From an uncultured Pelagibacteraceae bacterium (GTDB taxonomy: Bacteria; Pseudomonadota; Alphaproteobacteria; Pelagibacterales; Pelagibacteraceae), in assembly GCA_902606115.1 (NCBI GenBank), contig CACLFM010000003.1, positions 35,935 through 99,934 on the forward strand: 64,000 nucleotides of DNA. Reading direction: 5' to 3'. Position numbers and translations under genes: made by a program. The notes beneath the pieces were generated by a model. It had not been told where the DNA came from. It ran no database searches and was given only the letters and a program-made list of their open reading frames with translations. Below, one piece after another: positions 18,756 to 30,055 of this stretch. Positions within the stretch are counted from its first letter, which is position 1, and each line of letters begins with the position of its first letter.

Positions 18756-20192
18756 ATGAGAGATAAGCAGATAGAAGATTTAAAGGATTATAAATACGGT
18801 TTTTCGACTGATATTGAAAGTATTAAAGCACCAAAAGGATTAAATGAAGATGTAATTAAGTTTATATCAAATATTAAAAAAGAACCTAAATGGTTATTAG
18901 ATTGGAGACTTAAAGCTTTTGAAAGATTGAAAGTTTTAAAAGAACCAGACTGGCAAAAACCAAAATATCCAAAAATAGATTATCAAGATCTCTATTATTA
19001 TTCTGCACCAAAAAGTTTTAATGATAAGCCTAAAAGTTTAGATGAGCTAGATCCTAAATTATTAGAAACTTATAAAAAATTAGGAATTCCACTGCAAGAA
19101 CAAAAAAGATTAAATGGAATAGCAGTTGATGCAGTTTTTGACTCTGTTTCTGTAGCTACAACTTTTAAAGAAACCTTAACAAAACAAGGAATAATATTTT
19201 GTTCAATTTCTGAGGCTGTACAAGAACACCCAGAATTGGTTAAAAAATATTTAGGGACAGTCATACCTTTAACTGATCATTTTTTTGCTACACTAAACTC
19301 AGCTGTTTTTACAGACGGTTCATTTGTCTATATTCCACCAGGAGTAAGATGCCCAATGGAATTATCAACGTATTTTAGAATTAATGCATCTGATACAGGT
19401 CAATTTGAGAGAACATTAATCATTGCTGATAAAGGAAGTTATGTGAGTTATTTAGAGGGATGTACTGCTCCAATGAGAGATGAAAATCAGTTACATGCTG
19501 CTAACGTTGAACTTATTGCACTTGAGGATGCTGAAATCAAATACTCAACAGTTCAGAATTGGTATCCTGGAGATAAAGATGGCAAAGGTGGAATTTATAA
19601 TTTTGTTACAAAGAGAGGTCTTTGTAAAGGTAATAATTCTAAAATTTCTTGGACACAAGTTGAAACAGGTTCTGCAATAACTTGGAAATATCCGAGCTGT
19701 ATTTTAAAAGGAGATAACTCTATTGGCGAATTTTATTCAATTGCAATAACTAACAATCATCAGAAAGCTGATACTGGTACAAAAATGATTCACTTAGGAA
19801 AAAATACTAAAAGTAAAATTATCTCAAAGGGTATAAGCGCGGGATATTCAGATATGACTTATAGAGGACTTGTAGATATTTCTCCGAATGCAACGAATTC
19901 GAACAACTTTACGCAGTGTGACTCGTTACTAATGGGTAATAAATGTGGAGCACATACAGTTCCGTACATTAAAAATAAAAACTCAGACTCAAATATTGCA
20001 CATGAAGCGACAACTTCAAAGATTAGTGAAGAACAATTACACTATTGTCAACAAAGGGGATTAAATGCCGAAGAAGCAGTTGGATTAATAGTAAACGGTT
20101 TTTGTAAAGAAGTATTACAGCAGTTACCAATGGAGTTTGCAGTAGAAGCGCAAAAGCTAGTTGGTATTAGTTTAGAAGGAAGTGTAGGATAA
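18756..20192 (+). CDS. sufB: Fe-S cluster assembly protein SufB
   Basis: [47 protein letters not shown]. Confidence 0.97.
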   Translation: MRDKQIEDLKDYKYGFSTDIESIKAPKGLNEDVIKFISNIKKEPKWLLDWRLKAFERLKVLKEPDWQKPKYPKIDYQDLYYYSAPKSFNDKPKSLDELDPKLLETYKKLGIPLQEQKRLNGIAVDAVFDSVSVATTFKETLTKQGIIFCSISEAVQEHPELVKKYLGTVIPLTDHFFATLNSAVFTDGSFVYIPPGVRCPMELSTYFRINASDTGQFERTLIIADKGSYVSYLEGCTAPMRDENQLHAANVELIALEDAEIKYSTVQNWYPGDKDGKGGIYNFVTKRGLCKGNNSKISWTQVETGSAITWKYPSCILKGDNSIGEFYSIAITNNHQKADTGTKMIHLGKNTKSKIISKGISAGYSDMTYRGLVDISPNATNSNNFTQCDSLLMGNKCGAHTVPYIKNKNSDSNIAHEATTSKISEEQLHYCQQRGLNAEEAVGLIVNGFCKEVLQQLPMEFAVEAQKLVGISLEGSVG

Positions 20193-20926
20193 TGTTAAAA
20201 ATTAGTAATCTTAGTGCAAAAATTGACAACAAATCAATTTTGCAAGATTTCAAATTAGAGATCAACCCTGGAGAAGTTCACGCAATAATGGGGCCTAATG
20301 GATCAGGTAAAAGTACGTTGTCTAACATATTATCAGGAAAAAAAGGCTATGAAGTCACTGGAGAAGTTATGTTCGAAAATAATGATCTATTTTCATTGGA
20401 AACTGAAGAGCGTGCACATAAAGGAATTTTTTTAGCATTTCAATATCCTTTAGAAATACCAGGTGTAAATACAAATGTGTTTTTAAAAACTTCTTTGAAT
20501 GCAATTAAAAAGGCAAGAGGAGAAAAAGAATTGGATGCAATTCAATTCTTAAAACTAGTTAAAGAAAAAGCAAAAGAACTGAAATTTGACGAAGAAAAAT
20601 TAGGTAGACAGCTTAATGTTGGATTTTCAGGCGGGGAAAAAAAGAAAAATGAAATTCTTCAAATGTCTATTTTAAATCCTAAACTCTCTATATTAGATGA
20701 AACAGACTCAGGCTTAGATATTGATGCTCTTAAGACTGTTGCAGATGGTGTAAATGCATTAAGAAAAAAAAATAACTCTTTCCTAATTATTACTCATTAC
20801 CAAAGATTACTTGAATACATTAAACCTGATTTTGTTCATGTTTTAATGAATGGAAAAATAATTAAATCCGGCGGTCCGGAATTAGCACTCGAGCTAGAGG
20901 AGAAAGGATACGAAAAAATTAATTAA
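20192..20926 (+). CDS. sufC: Fe-S assembly ATPase SufC
   Basis: GPNGSGKSTLSNILSG, NVGFSGGEKKKNEILQM, LDETDSGLDIDALK. Confidence 0.97.
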   Translation: MLKISNLSAKIDNKSILQDFKLEINPGEVHAIMGPNGSGKSTLSNILSGKKGYEVTGEVMFENNDLFSLETEERAHKGIFLAFQYPLEIPGVNTNVFLKTSLNAIKKARGEKELDAIQFLKLVKEKAKELKFDEEKLGRQLNVGFSGGEKKKNEILQMSILNPKLSILDETDSGLDIDALKTVADGVNALRKKNNSFLIITHYQRLLEYIKPDFVHVLMNGKIIKSGGPELALELEEKGYEKIN

Positions 20927-22174
20927 ATGGAGGAACAATTAAAAATAGATTTTGAAAAAAACTTAAAAAATTTCTCATATTCTGACCAGGAAAAAAAGTT
21001 TAAGGAAATTAACTTTAAAGAGTTTCTTAAACAAGGGTTTCCTAATAGAAAGTTAGAAAACTGGAAATTTTCTGATCTGAGTCAAATAATTAAAAGTAAT
21101 ATTGGTGAATTATCTTTCTACAACAATTATAGTAAAGAGAATCAAATTGAAAAAATCGAATTAATAAATGAACTAGAACATAATAAACTTATTATTGTTG
21201 ATGGAAAAATTGTAAAAATTGACTTTAAGTTTGAAGATAAAGATAAAATTGAAGTTTTAGTTGATCAGAGCGAAAAAACTATTAGAAAAAATATTAATTC
21301 ACTAATTAACTTGAATAATGCTTTTTCTAATAAATTTTGCAAAATTATTATTAAAAAAAATTATAGTTTAAAAAAACCTTTGGTTATTTATCATTCAACA
21401 AATAAAAATACTCATTTTAGTAATACTAATTCGAGAATTGACTTTAAGTTAGAAGAAAATACATGTTTAAGGGTTATAGATATTTTCAAGGATAATTCAG
21501 AAAAAAATTTTATTAATATTTATTACAATTTTGAATTAGATAAGTCATCAATATTAAAAAATTATAAAATTGATAAAACAATTAACAATAATGTTAAATA
21601 TTCTTATAATAATGTTAATCAAGAGGCTGACAGCATTTCTGAAACTTTTATATTGTCTAGTGGTTCAAAATTTTTCAAAAATGAAATTAATTGTGATCTT
21701 CAAGGACAGCATTCTTCAGCTTTTGTAAATGGAATTTTTGATTTAGATGAAGAAAACCACCACGAAATAAAATCAAATATAAATCATTTAGTAGAAAACA
21801 CTAAAAGCTATCAGTTAGTAAAAAGTGTATTAGAGAAAAAATCTAAAGCAGTCTATCAGGGAAAGATATTTGTAAGTTCTGAGGCTCAAAAAACAGACGG
21901 TTATCAGTTAAGTAATGCCATACTTTTAAGTGAAAACTCAGAGTTTAATGCAAAACCTGAATTAGAGATTTATGCTGATGATGTAAAATGTTCTCATGGA
22001 TCTTCATCAGGAAGTTTAGATGAAAACTCAATATTTTATCTAATGTCTAGAGGATTAAACTATAAAGAAGCGAAAAAACTTCTAATCAACGGTTTTTTAT
22101 TAGACGTCATCGAAAAAATAACAGACGGGGAAATCAAAAACCTAATTAAGGACTTAATGGGAGTTAAAGAATGA
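20927..22174 (+). CDS. sufD: Fe-S cluster assembly protein SufD
   Basis: FPNRKLENWKFSDL; YADDVKCSHGSSSGSLDENSIFYLMSRGL. Confidence 0.95.
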   Translation: MEEQLKIDFEKNLKNFSYSDQEKKFKEINFKEFLKQGFPNRKLENWKFSDLSQIIKSNIGELSFYNNYSKENQIEKIELINELEHNKLIIVDGKIVKIDFKFEDKDKIEVLVDQSEKTIRKNINSLINLNNAFSNKFCKIIIKKNYSLKKPLVIYHSTNKNTHFSNTNSRIDFKLEENTCLRVIDIFKDNSEKNFINIYYNFELDKSSILKNYKIDKTINNNVKYSYNNVNQEADSISETFILSSGSKFFKNEINCDLQGQHSSAFVNGIFDLDEENHHEIKSNINHLVENTKSYQLVKSVLEKKSKAVYQGKIFVSSEAQKTDGYQLSNAILLSENSEFNAKPELEIYADDVKCSHGSSSGSLDENSIFYLMSRGLNYKEAKKLLINGFLLDVIEKITDGEIKNLIKDLMGVKE

Positions 22175-23385
22175 GCATAAAGGATATTAAAAAAGAATTT
22201 CCTATATTTAACAATAAAATACAAAATAACGACTTAGTATATTTAGATAGTGCAAATTCATCACAAAAACCTCAGGTAGTTGTAGATAGAATTTATGATT
22301 TTTATACTAAAGAATTCTCAAATGTAGGGAGAAGCATTCATTATTTAGCTGTTGCAGCTACTAATTTATATGAAAATACTAGAACTTTAGTTCAAAAATA
22401 TATTAATGCAAAAGATAAGAATGAAATAGTTTTTACGAAAGGCGCTACTGAAGCTATAAATCTGGTCGCAAACACATTTGGTCAAAAACATTTAAATGAG
22501 GGTGATGAAATCTTGCTTACAGAGCTTGAACACCATTCGAATTATGTTCCATGGCACTACTTAAGAAAATCAAAAGGTGTAAAAATTAAATTTGCTGAAA
22601 TGGATGAAAACGGTGATGTAACTCTTGAAACAATAGAAAAAAATATTACTGATAAAACAAAAATTATTGCAATAACACATCTATCAAATGTAACTGGTGC
22701 AATATTACCAGTAAAAGAAATTACTAAATTAGCTCATTCAAAAAACATTCCTGTTTTAATTGATGGTTGTCAAGGAGCACCACATTTAAAACTTGATATG
22801 CAAGATCTTGATTGTGATTTTTATGCAATCTCTTGTCACAAAATGTATGGACCTACTGGATTAGGTATTTTATATGCTAAGAAAAAATGGCTAGAAGAAT
22901 TACCCCCCTATCAAGGTGGTGGTGGAATGATCAGAGAAGTTAAAAAAGAAGGAATTACATTTGGTGAATTACCCAATAAATATGAAGCTGGCACAATGGC
23001 AACTGCTCAAGTTATAGCTTTCGGTGAGTCAATTAAGTTTATAAATAAAATTGGGATCGAAAACATTGAAAAACATGAAAGAGAATTAACTGTTTATGGC
23101 GAAGAAGTATTAAGAAAAAATAATTCAGTTAAACTAATAGGTAATCCAAAAGATAAGGGATCAGTTTTGTCATTTACTTTAGACGGTGTACATCCACACG
23201 ATATAGCAACTATCCTTGATGAGGATGGTGTTGCAATTAGAGCAGGTCATCATTGTTGTCAAATTTTACACGAAAAGCTTGGTTTATCTGCAACAGCTAG
23301 AGCTTCATTAGGTGTTTATAATACAAAAGAAGATTTAGACCAATTAAATGAGTCTTTAAATAAGTGTAAAAAAATTTTTAGTTAA
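22171..23385 (+). CDS. sufS: Cysteine desulfurase SufS
   Basis: YLDSANSSQKPQVV, HHSNYVPW, SCHKMYGPTGLGILY, RAGHHCCQ. Confidence 0.96.
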   Translation: MSIKDIKKEFPIFNNKIQNNDLVYLDSANSSQKPQVVVDRIYDFYTKEFSNVGRSIHYLAVAATNLYENTRTLVQKYINAKDKNEIVFTKGATEAINLVANTFGQKHLNEGDEILLTELEHHSNYVPWHYLRKSKGVKIKFAEMDENGDVTLETIEKNITDKTKIIAITHLSNVTGAILPVKEITKLAHSKNIPVLIDGCQGAPHLKLDMQDLDCDFYAISCHKMYGPTGLGILYAKKKWLEELPPYQGGGGMIREVKKEGITFGELPNKYEAGTMATAQVIAFGESIKFINKIGIENIEKHERELTVYGEEVLRKNNSVKLIGNPKDKGSVLSFTLDGVHPHDIATILDEDGVAIRAGHHCCQILHEKLGLSATARASLGVYNTKEDLDQLNESLNKCKKIFS

Positions 23386-23387
23386 AA

Positions 23388-23858
23388 ATGGACTTAAAAG
23401 AACTTTATCAAGAAATAATATTAGAACACGGTAAGAATCCAAGAAATCTTGGTAAGTTTGAAAACTTTAACAAGGATGCCGAAGGATATAATCCACTTTG
23501 TGGTGACAAAGTCCATGTTTATTTAAAACTTAACGAAAACAAAGAAATAGAGGATATTTCTTTTGAAGGGCATGGTTGTGCAATTTCAATGGCATCTGCT
23601 TCAATAATGACTGAGTTAATGAAAGATAAAAAAAATCCTGAAGTTAAAGAGATACTCAATGATTTTTTAGGCATGATTAAACAAAGCCCTGAACTAAAGT
23701 CTCAACTAATTAAAGAGGATGAGAAAACTAAGCTAATGTCACTTTCTGGTGTTAAGCAATATCCAATGAGGGTAAAATGTGCTACAATAGCTTGGCATGC
23801 TTTAGCATCAGCAATGAATTATAAAAAAGACGAAAATGATAATGAGAAATTTATATAA
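23388..23858 (+). CDS. sufU: SufU-type Fe-S scaffold/sulfur transfer protein
   Basis: NPLCGDKV, GHGCAISMASASIMTE and RVKCATIAW cysteines, with the SufU-type insertion before the last Cys. Confidence 0.92.
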   Translation: MDLKELYQEIILEHGKNPRNLGKFENFNKDAEGYNPLCGDKVHVYLKLNENKEIEDISFEGHGCAISMASASIMTELMKDKKNPEVKEILNDFLGMIKQSPELKSQLIKEDEKTKLMSLSGVKQYPMRVKCATIAWHALASAMNYKKDENDNEKFI

Positions 23859-23860
23859 CT

Positions 23861-24160
23861 ATGGATCTTAAAGAAAAAATCATAGGCGAAATTAAAAAAA
23901 TTTATGATCCTGAAATACCAGTTAATATCTATGATCTTGGTTTGATATATGATGTAAAAGTGGATGATCAAAAAAATGTTGATGTGATAATGACCCTTAC
24001 CACACCTAATTGTCCAGTTGCAGAGAGTTTACCAATGGAAGTTGAAAATACTGTAAAAGAGGTAAAAGAAGTTAAAAAAGTTAACTTAGAATTAGTTTGG
24101 GATCCACCATGGAATAAATCAATGATCACAGAAGCAGGAAAACTAGAATTAAATCTATGA
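23861..24160 (+). CDS. sufT: SufT/MIP18-family (DUF59) protein
   Basis: IYDPEIPVNIYDLGLIYDV, LTTPNCPVAESLP, LVWDPPWNKSMITE. Confidence 0.92.
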   Translation: MDLKEKIIGEIKKIYDPEIPVNIYDLGLIYDVKVDDQKNVDVIMTLTTPNCPVAESLPMEVENTVKEVKEVKKVNLELVWDPPWNKSMITEAGKLELNL

Positions 24161-24486
24161 CACAAGTGATTAAATTAAGTGATAAAGCAGCTAACAGAAT
24201 AAAGGAGATTCTTTCTCAAGATAAAGATACAATGGGTGTGAGAATTGGTGTAAAGAGTGGTGGTTGTGCTGGAATGGCTTACATTATGGAATATGCCAAA
24301 ACTCATCAACCTAATGACGAGTTAGTAGAGGAAAAAGGTGTTAAAGTTTTCATAGACCCAAGTGCAATAATGTATCTTCTAGGCACTGAAATGGATTACA
24401 AAGTAGAAGAATTCTCATCTTCATTTGTATTTAACAATCCAAACGAAACTGAACGTTGTGGATGTGGTGAATCTTTCAAAATTTAA
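24157..24486 (+). CDS. sufA: A-type Fe-S carrier (SufA/IscA/HesB)
   Basis: GVKSGGCAGMAYIMEY and C-terminal ERCGCGESF. Confidence 0.93.
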   Translation: MTQVIKLSDKAANRIKEILSQDKDTMGVRIGVKSGGCAGMAYIMEYAKTHQPNDELVEEKGVKVFIDPSAIMYLLGTEMDYKVEEFSSSFVFNNPNETERCGCGESFKI

Positions 24487-24492
24487 AAATAA

Positions 24493-25899
24493 TTAACAAC
24501 TGTAATACATCTCAAATTCTATTGGATGTGGAGTGTGCTCAAAATTATGAACTTCTTCCATCTTCAATGAAATATACGCATCAATTTGGTCATCTGTGAA
24601 AACACCACCTTGTGTTAAAAACTTTCTATCTTTATCTAAGCTTTCCATAGCCTCTCTTAAAGAACCACAGACAGTTGGAATTTTGCTTACTTCCTCTTCT
24701 GATAATGCATAAAGATCTTTATCAAATGATTTACCAGGATTAATTTTATTTTTAATTCCATCTAATCCTGCCATCAACATTGCAGCAAAGGTTAAATATG
24801 GATTACCAGCGGCGTCACCAAAACGTACTTCACATCTTGCAGCCTTTTTACTTAAAGTAATTGGTATTCTACAAGAAGCCGATCTGTTTCTAGCTGAGTA
24901 AGCTAACAATACTGGAGCTTCAAATCCTGGGATTAATCTTTTGTAACTATTTGTTGTAGCATTCGAAAAAGCATTAATAGCTTTTGCATGTTTTAAAATT
25001 CCACCTATATAGTTTAGTGCAAGATCAGATAAACCAGCATATTTATCTCCAGAAAATAATGCAGTGCTACCTTTCCATATAGATTGATGAACGTGCATTC
25101 CTGAACCGTTATCACCTTTTACCGGCTTAGGCATAAATGTTGCTGTCTTGCCAAAAGAGTGTGATACCATGTGAACTGCATATTTGTATAATTGTAAGTT
25201 ATCTGCCTGATCTACAAGTGTACCAAAATACATTCCTAATTCATGCTGACTTGGCGCTACTTCATGGTGATGTTTTTCAACTTTAATTCCCATATCTCTC
25301 ATAGCTTTTAAGTATTCACTCCTCATATCTTGTGCACTATCTACTGGAGGCACTGGAAAATATCCTCCTTTAACACCTGGTCTGTGACCCATATTACCGT
25401 TATCGTAGTCTTTACCAGTATTATAAGGACCTTCTGTGCTATCTATCTTGAATCCTGTCTCGTTCATATCATTTTTAAATTTAACATCATCGAATACAAA
25501 AAATTCCGCCTCTGGACCAAAAAATGCTTTGTCACCTATTCCAGATTTCTTTAAATATGCCTCAGCCTTTTTTGCCGTACCTCTTGGATCTCTTTCATAA
25601 GGATCTTTTTTAACTGCATCTAAAATATCGCAAAATAAATTTAAAGTATTATGTGAAGTAAAAGGGTCTACAATGGCTTTATCTAAATCGGGTTTTAGTA
25701 TCATATCTGACTCGTTAATTGCCTTCCAACCAGCAATCGAAGAACCATCAAAAAATATTCCATCATTTAACATGTCGCCATCAACCATACTTGCATCCAT
25801 AGTAACGTGTTGAAGTTTACCTCTTGGGTCGGTAAATCTTAAATCTACGTATTCGATTTGTTTATCCTTGATTTTTTTTAGTACATTATTTGCGCTCAT
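24493..25899 (-). CDS. glnA: Glutamine synthetase type I
   Basis: [36 protein letters not shown], adenylylation-site-like NPYLTFAAM. Confidence 0.97.
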   Translation of the reverse strand: MSANNVLKKIKDKQIEYVDLRFTDPRGKLQHVTMDASMVDGDMLNDGIFFDGSSIAGWKAINESDMILKPDLDKAIVDPFTSHNTLNLFCDILDAVKKDPYERDPRGTAKKAEAYLKKSGIGDKAFFGPEAEFFVFDDVKFKNDMNETGFKIDSTEGPYNTGKDYDNGNMGHRPGVKGGYFPVPPVDSAQDMRSEYLKAMRDMGIKVEKHHHEVAPSQHELGMYFGTLVDQADNLQLYKYAVHMVSHSFGKTATFMPKPVKGDNGSGMHVHQSIWKGSTALFSGDKYAGLSDLALNYIGGILKHAKAINAFSNATTNSYKRLIPGFEAPVLLAYSARNRSASCRIPITLSKKAARCEVRFGDAAGNPYLTFAAMLMAGLDGIKNKINPGKSFDKDLYALSEEEVSKIPTVCGSLREAMESLDKDRKFLTQGGVFTDDQIDAYISLKMEEVHNFEHTPHPIEFEMYYSC

Positions 25900-26040
25900 T
25901 TTGTTTCCCCTTTAATTTTCCTGGATTAGTATCAAAATAAAATATAACTTTATCCCGATTTAAATTAATATCTCCTATGTCTTTTAAGCATAGGATTAAA
26001 CATGAGAAATTACATTTTTGCAAACAATCAAAGGTTGTAA

Positions 26041-26523
26041 ATGAATTCAGTTTTAGAGAATGAGGCAGTCCAAAGAGTTCAAAAAGCACTAAATCTTTTT
26101 GACGATAAAATTAAAATATCAATTTTAGAAAAAACTGCCAAAACAGCAAAAGATGCAGCAATTGCTTTAAATTGTGAAATTGGAGCAATAGTTAAAAGTT
26201 TATTATTAAAAGCAGAGAGCAAATTTGTCTTATGTCTTATTCCAGGAGATAAAAAATGTTCACTAAATAAATTAAAAAAAGCAATTTCTTTAAAAGATGT
26301 GTGTATGGCTGATGCGGTTCAGGTCAAAGAAAACACAGGTTTTAGTATTGGAGGGGTTTCACCAATAGGCCATTTGAATAAATTAGAAATATTAATTGAT
26401 AAATCATTCGATAGATTTGTTGATGTATTTGCTGCAGCAGGTCACCCTAATAGTATTTTTAAGATCAGTACCTCTAATCTAATAAAAATTACAAATGGTA
26501 AAATTTTGGATATATCTGAATGA
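26041..26523 (+). CDS. YbaK/EbsC-family aminoacyl-tRNA deacylase
   Basis: AAIALNCEIGAIVKSLLLK, GGVSPIGH, FAAAGHPNSIFKIS. Confidence 0.9.
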   Translation: MNSVLENEAVQRVQKALNLFDDKIKISILEKTAKTAKDAAIALNCEIGAIVKSLLLKAESKFVLCLIPGDKKCSLNKLKKAISLKDVCMADAVQVKENTGFSIGGVSPIGHLNKLEILIDKSFDRFVDVFAAAGHPNSIFKISTSNLIKITNGKILDISE

Positions 26524-27422
26524 GACAACCAACAGTTACTGATTATTGTTTACTTGTTTTCTTAGCAGTCATTTGGGCTTCAGCATTTTTTAATATAAAA
26601 ATTGCAACAGAATCTTTTGGACCAGTAACGATTGCTTTTATAAGAGTTTTTTTAGGATCAATTCCTTTACTAATTTTATGTAATATTAAAAATATAAAAA
26701 TTGAAGCATTTTCAAAAGATTGGCTTTGGTTTGCATCAATTGGATTTGTAAATTTAGTTTTGCCGTTTTTTTTAATTGCTTATGGAGTTAAACAAATACA
26801 AAGTAATTTAGCAGCGATACTCATGTCCACTTCTCCATTAACATCAACACTATTGGCTCATATTTTTATCAAAAATGAGAAAATAAATCTTTTAAAGATT
26901 ATAGGAGTTTCCGTTGGATTTGCAGGAATAGTTTATTTATTTTCTGATGATTTCCTAATTAATGAAAATAACATATTTTCAGCATTTTGTATTTTAATGG
27001 GTTCCCTAGGTTACGTTATAGGTGGAATTTTAACCTTAAAAATAAGTAAAAAGAAAAATGAAAATGTAACAGCCTCAATTTTAATTTGGGCAACATTAAT
27101 ACTCTTGCCTATTTGTTTTGTTTTAGAAAAGCCCTGGAATTATAGCCCATCAATAAATTCTCTAGTTTCAATAATATATCTAGGCCTAATTACCACAGGA
27201 TTAGCCTGGGTTTTAAGATTTAAAGTTTTAAAGGAAAATGGTTTAGTATTTCAGTCACAGGTTGCTTACCTGATACCTATATTTGGAGTTATCTTAGGAT
27301 ATGTTTTTTTAAAAGAGGTGATTACTGAAAAAGTAATTATAGCATTAGTTGCAATAATTCTTGGAATATTTTTAGTAAAAAAATCAACTTCAAAAATTCC
27401 AAAATTAAAAAAGTCTGTTTGA
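26520..27422 (+). CDS. EamA-family (DMT) transporter
   Basis: About 10 hydrophobic segments; IWASAFFNIKIATESFGPVTIAFIR. Confidence 0.9.
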   Translation: MRQPTVTDYCLLVFLAVIWASAFFNIKIATESFGPVTIAFIRVFLGSIPLLILCNIKNIKIEAFSKDWLWFASIGFVNLVLPFFLIAYGVKQIQSNLAAILMSTSPLTSTLLAHIFIKNEKINLLKIIGVSVGFAGIVYLFSDDFLINENNIFSAFCILMGSLGYVIGGILTLKISKKKNENVTASILIWATLILLPICFVLEKPWNYSPSINSLVSIIYLGLITTGLAWVLRFKVLKENGLVFQSQVAYLIPIFGVILGYVFLKEVITEKVIIALVAIILGIFLVKKSTSKIPKLKKSV

Positions 27423-27450
27423 ATTAAATTCAACTTTAGGTTTTTCTGTG

Positions 27451-27463
27451 GTTTCACGTGAAA
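27451..27463. promoter_or_regulatory. parS-like ParB binding palindrome (candidate)
   Basis: GTTTCACGTGAAA in the eamA-eamA gap; 13 of 16 match to the bacterial parS consensus TGTTTCACGTGAAACA; I noticed no second full copy in the window. Confidence 0.55.
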
Positions 27464-27481
27464 TTAATATAGCTTAACAAA

Positions 27482-28342
27482 ATGAAAAATAGTTTATCTT
27501 TTGCATTTATTTTTTTATGGTCATCCGCTTTTGTAACAACTAAACCAATAGTTGATAATAGTGACCCATTTTCTGCATTAGCTTTCAGATTTCTTTTAGT
27601 CGCAATTGGGTTTTTGATTTATGCAAAATACAAAAAAATATCATTAACTTTAGAAAAAAAAGAATTATCCCATTCAATTTTAAGTGGAGTGTTGTTTCAT
27701 GGAATTTATTTAGGAGGAGTTTTTTATTCAGTTTCACTTGGAGTTCCTACGGGAATAACTGCACTTATAGTAACAATGCAACCAATACTCACCAACGCAT
27801 TAGCAGGACCAATATTAGACGAAAAAGTCGGATGGAGACAGTGGGTAGGTGTTCTACTTGGCTTTAGTGGAGCAGCAATTGTCTTAGGTTTTGATTTAGG
27901 AGGGGATTTACCTTTAGTTGGCATAATAGCATCATTTATAGCTTTGGCATCCATTACGTCTGCAACTCTTTTACAAAAGAAATTTGGTGGAAATGCTCCT
28001 TTGTCGGTTAGCAACATGTACCAAGCTGCCGGAGGATGTATGTTTCATATTTTAATTGTTATTTTTTTTGCAGAGGCTTTTATTAATTTTAATAAAACTT
28101 TTTTAATTGCAATGAGTCATCAAATATTTTTAGTATCCTTTGGAGCTTTCACAATTTTAATGTATCTAATAAAAAATAATTCAGCGAGTAAAACAGTAAC
28201 AATATTTTTTCTAATTCCAGCGACCACAGCTATAATTGCTTGGATATTTTTAAATGAGGAATTATCTAATTTAGACATATTTGGTTTTTTAGTCGCATCT
28301 TTTGGAGTTTATTTAGCAACAAGAAAAAATATCTCAACCTAA
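27482..28342 (+). CDS. EamA-family (DMT) transporter
   Basis: Ten-TM pattern; FLWSSAFVTTKPIVDNSDPFSALAFRF. Confidence 0.9.
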   Translation: MKNSLSFAFIFLWSSAFVTTKPIVDNSDPFSALAFRFLLVAIGFLIYAKYKKISLTLEKKELSHSILSGVLFHGIYLGGVFYSVSLGVPTGITALIVTMQPILTNALAGPILDEKVGWRQWVGVLLGFSGAAIVLGFDLGGDLPLVGIIASFIALASITSATLLQKKFGGNAPLSVSNMYQAAGGCMFHILIVIFFAEAFINFNKTFLIAMSHQIFLVSFGAFTILMYLIKNNSASKTVTIFFLIPATTAIIAWIFLNEELSNLDIFGFLVASFGVYLATRKNIST

Positions 28343-28463
28343 GATTGTAAATATATTTGAACATTTACATGCAGTCCAAAAAGAGTTTTAATTAAACATT
28401 GTACAAAATGACTTTAACTAAAATTTAGCGAAGGTCATAAAAGTTATAACTAATGGAGGAAAA

Positions 28464-30005
28464 ATGAGTGCAGAAATGAAATTGTCTTCTGTTCTAGATA
28501 CATCTCATTTAAAGGTTAAATTTCCATTTAAAGAAAAATATGGAAACTACATTAACGGTAAATTTGTAGAGCCTAAATCAGGTAAGTATTTTGATAATAC
28601 TTCTCCTATTTCAAATGAGAAGATCTGTTCAATTGCAAGATCAAATGATAAAGACGTGGATGCAGCATTAGATGCAGCACACGCAGCTTTCCAATCATGG
28701 GGAAAAACATCAATTACTGAAAGATCAAACATTTTGCTTAAAGTTGCAGATGTGCTTGAAAAAAATCTTAGCACACTTGCTGTTGCTGAATGTTTAGATA
28801 ACGGTAAGCCAATCAGAGAATGTATGGCTGCTGACTTACCTTTAGTGGTAGACCACTGGAGATATTTCGCAAGCGTAATAAGAGCTGAAGAAGGTTCGAT
28901 CTCAGAGATAAGTAATGGTGAATACTCTTACCATATACCTGAGCCTTTAGGTGTAGTTGGTCAGATTATACCATGGAACTTCCCATTATTGATGGCAACA
29001 TGGAAACTTGCTCCAGCATTAGCTGCTGGTAACTGTGTGGTTTTAAAACCTGCAGAGCAAACTCCTGCATCAATCATGGTAATGATGGAACTTATCGGTG
29101 ATCTTTTACCACCAGGCGTACTTAACATTGTGAGCGGTTTTGGTTTAGAAGCTGGTAAACCTTTAGCATCTTCTAAAAGAATAAGAAAAGTTGCTTTCAC
29201 TGGTGAGACGACAACTGGTAGATTGATTATGCAATATGCATCACAAAACTTAATTCCAATTACTTTAGAATTAGGTGGTAAATCTCCTAACATTTATTTC
29301 GAAGACGTTATGGACAAAGATGATGACTTCTTTGATAAGTGTTTAGAGGGTTTTGCAATGTTTACATTAAACCAAGGAGAAGTTTGTACTTGTCCAAGTA
29401 GAGCATTAGTACAAGAGTCTATCTATGATAAGTTCATGGAAAGAGCTGTTGCAAGAACTAAAGCTGTAAAACAAGACAATCCTTTAAAAATGGAAACAAT
29501 GATTGGAGCGCAAGCTTCATTAGAACAAATGGAAAAAATCAAATCTTATCTAGACTTAGGTAAGAAAGAAGGTGCCAAAGTTCTATGTGGAGGAAATGTT
29601 GCAAAAATCAATAGTGGTTTAGAAAAAGGAAACTACATTGAGCCAACTATTTTCGAAGGTAAAAACGACATGAGAATATTCCAAGAAGAAATTTTTGGAC
29701 CTGTTGTTTCTGTGACTAAATTTAAAGACGAGAAAGAAGCATTAGAAATTGCTAATGATACACTTTATGGTTTAGGTGCAGGAGTATGGACTAGAAATGG
29801 TAATCGTGCGTTTAGAATGGGTAGAGAAATACAAGCTGGTAGAGTTTGGACAAACTGTTATCACGCTTATCCTGCTCATGCTGCTTTCGGTGGATACAAA
29901 CAATCTGGTATCGGAAGAGAAACACATAAAATGATGCTTAACCACTACAGACAAGTGAAGAACTTACACGTGTCTTACAGTGAAAAGAAATTAGGCTTCT
30001 TTTAA
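28464..30005 (+). CDS. NAD-dependent aldehyde dehydrogenase (acetaldehyde dehydrogenase/ExaC-like)
   Basis: [58 protein letters not shown]; followed by a DUF779 gene as in ExaC-type loci. Confidence 0.9.
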   Translation: MSAEMKLSSVLDTSHLKVKFPFKEKYGNYINGKFVEPKSGKYFDNTSPISNEKICSIARSNDKDVDAALDAAHAAFQSWGKTSITERSNILLKVADVLEKNLSTLAVAECLDNGKPIRECMAADLPLVVDHWRYFASVIRAEEGSISEISNGEYSYHIPEPLGVVGQIIPWNFPLLMATWKLAPALAAGNCVVLKPAEQTPASIMVMMELIGDLLPPGVLNIVSGFGLEAGKPLASSKRIRKVAFTGETTTGRLIMQYASQNLIPITLELGGKSPNIYFEDVMDKDDDFFDKCLEGFAMFTLNQGEVCTCPSRALVQESIYDKFMERAVARTKAVKQDNPLKMETMIGAQASLEQMEKIKSYLDLGKKEGAKVLCGGNVAKINSGLEKGNYIEPTIFEGKNDMRIFQEEIFGPVVSVTKFKDEKEALEIANDTLYGLGAGVWTRNGNRAFRMGREIQAGRVWTNCYHAYPAHAAFGGYKQSGIGRETHKMMLNHYRQVKNLHVSYSEKKLGFF

Positions 30006-30022
30006 AAAATAATTAATATATA

Positions 30023-30048
30023 ATGGCCCGTGAAGAATCACGGGCCAT
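30023..30048 (+). terminator. GC-rich hairpin between ALDH and DUF779 genes
   Basis: ATGGCCCGTGA-AGAA-TCACGGGCCAT, perfect 11-bp stem, followed by AATTTAT. Confidence 0.65.
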
Positions 30049-30055
30049 AATTTAT

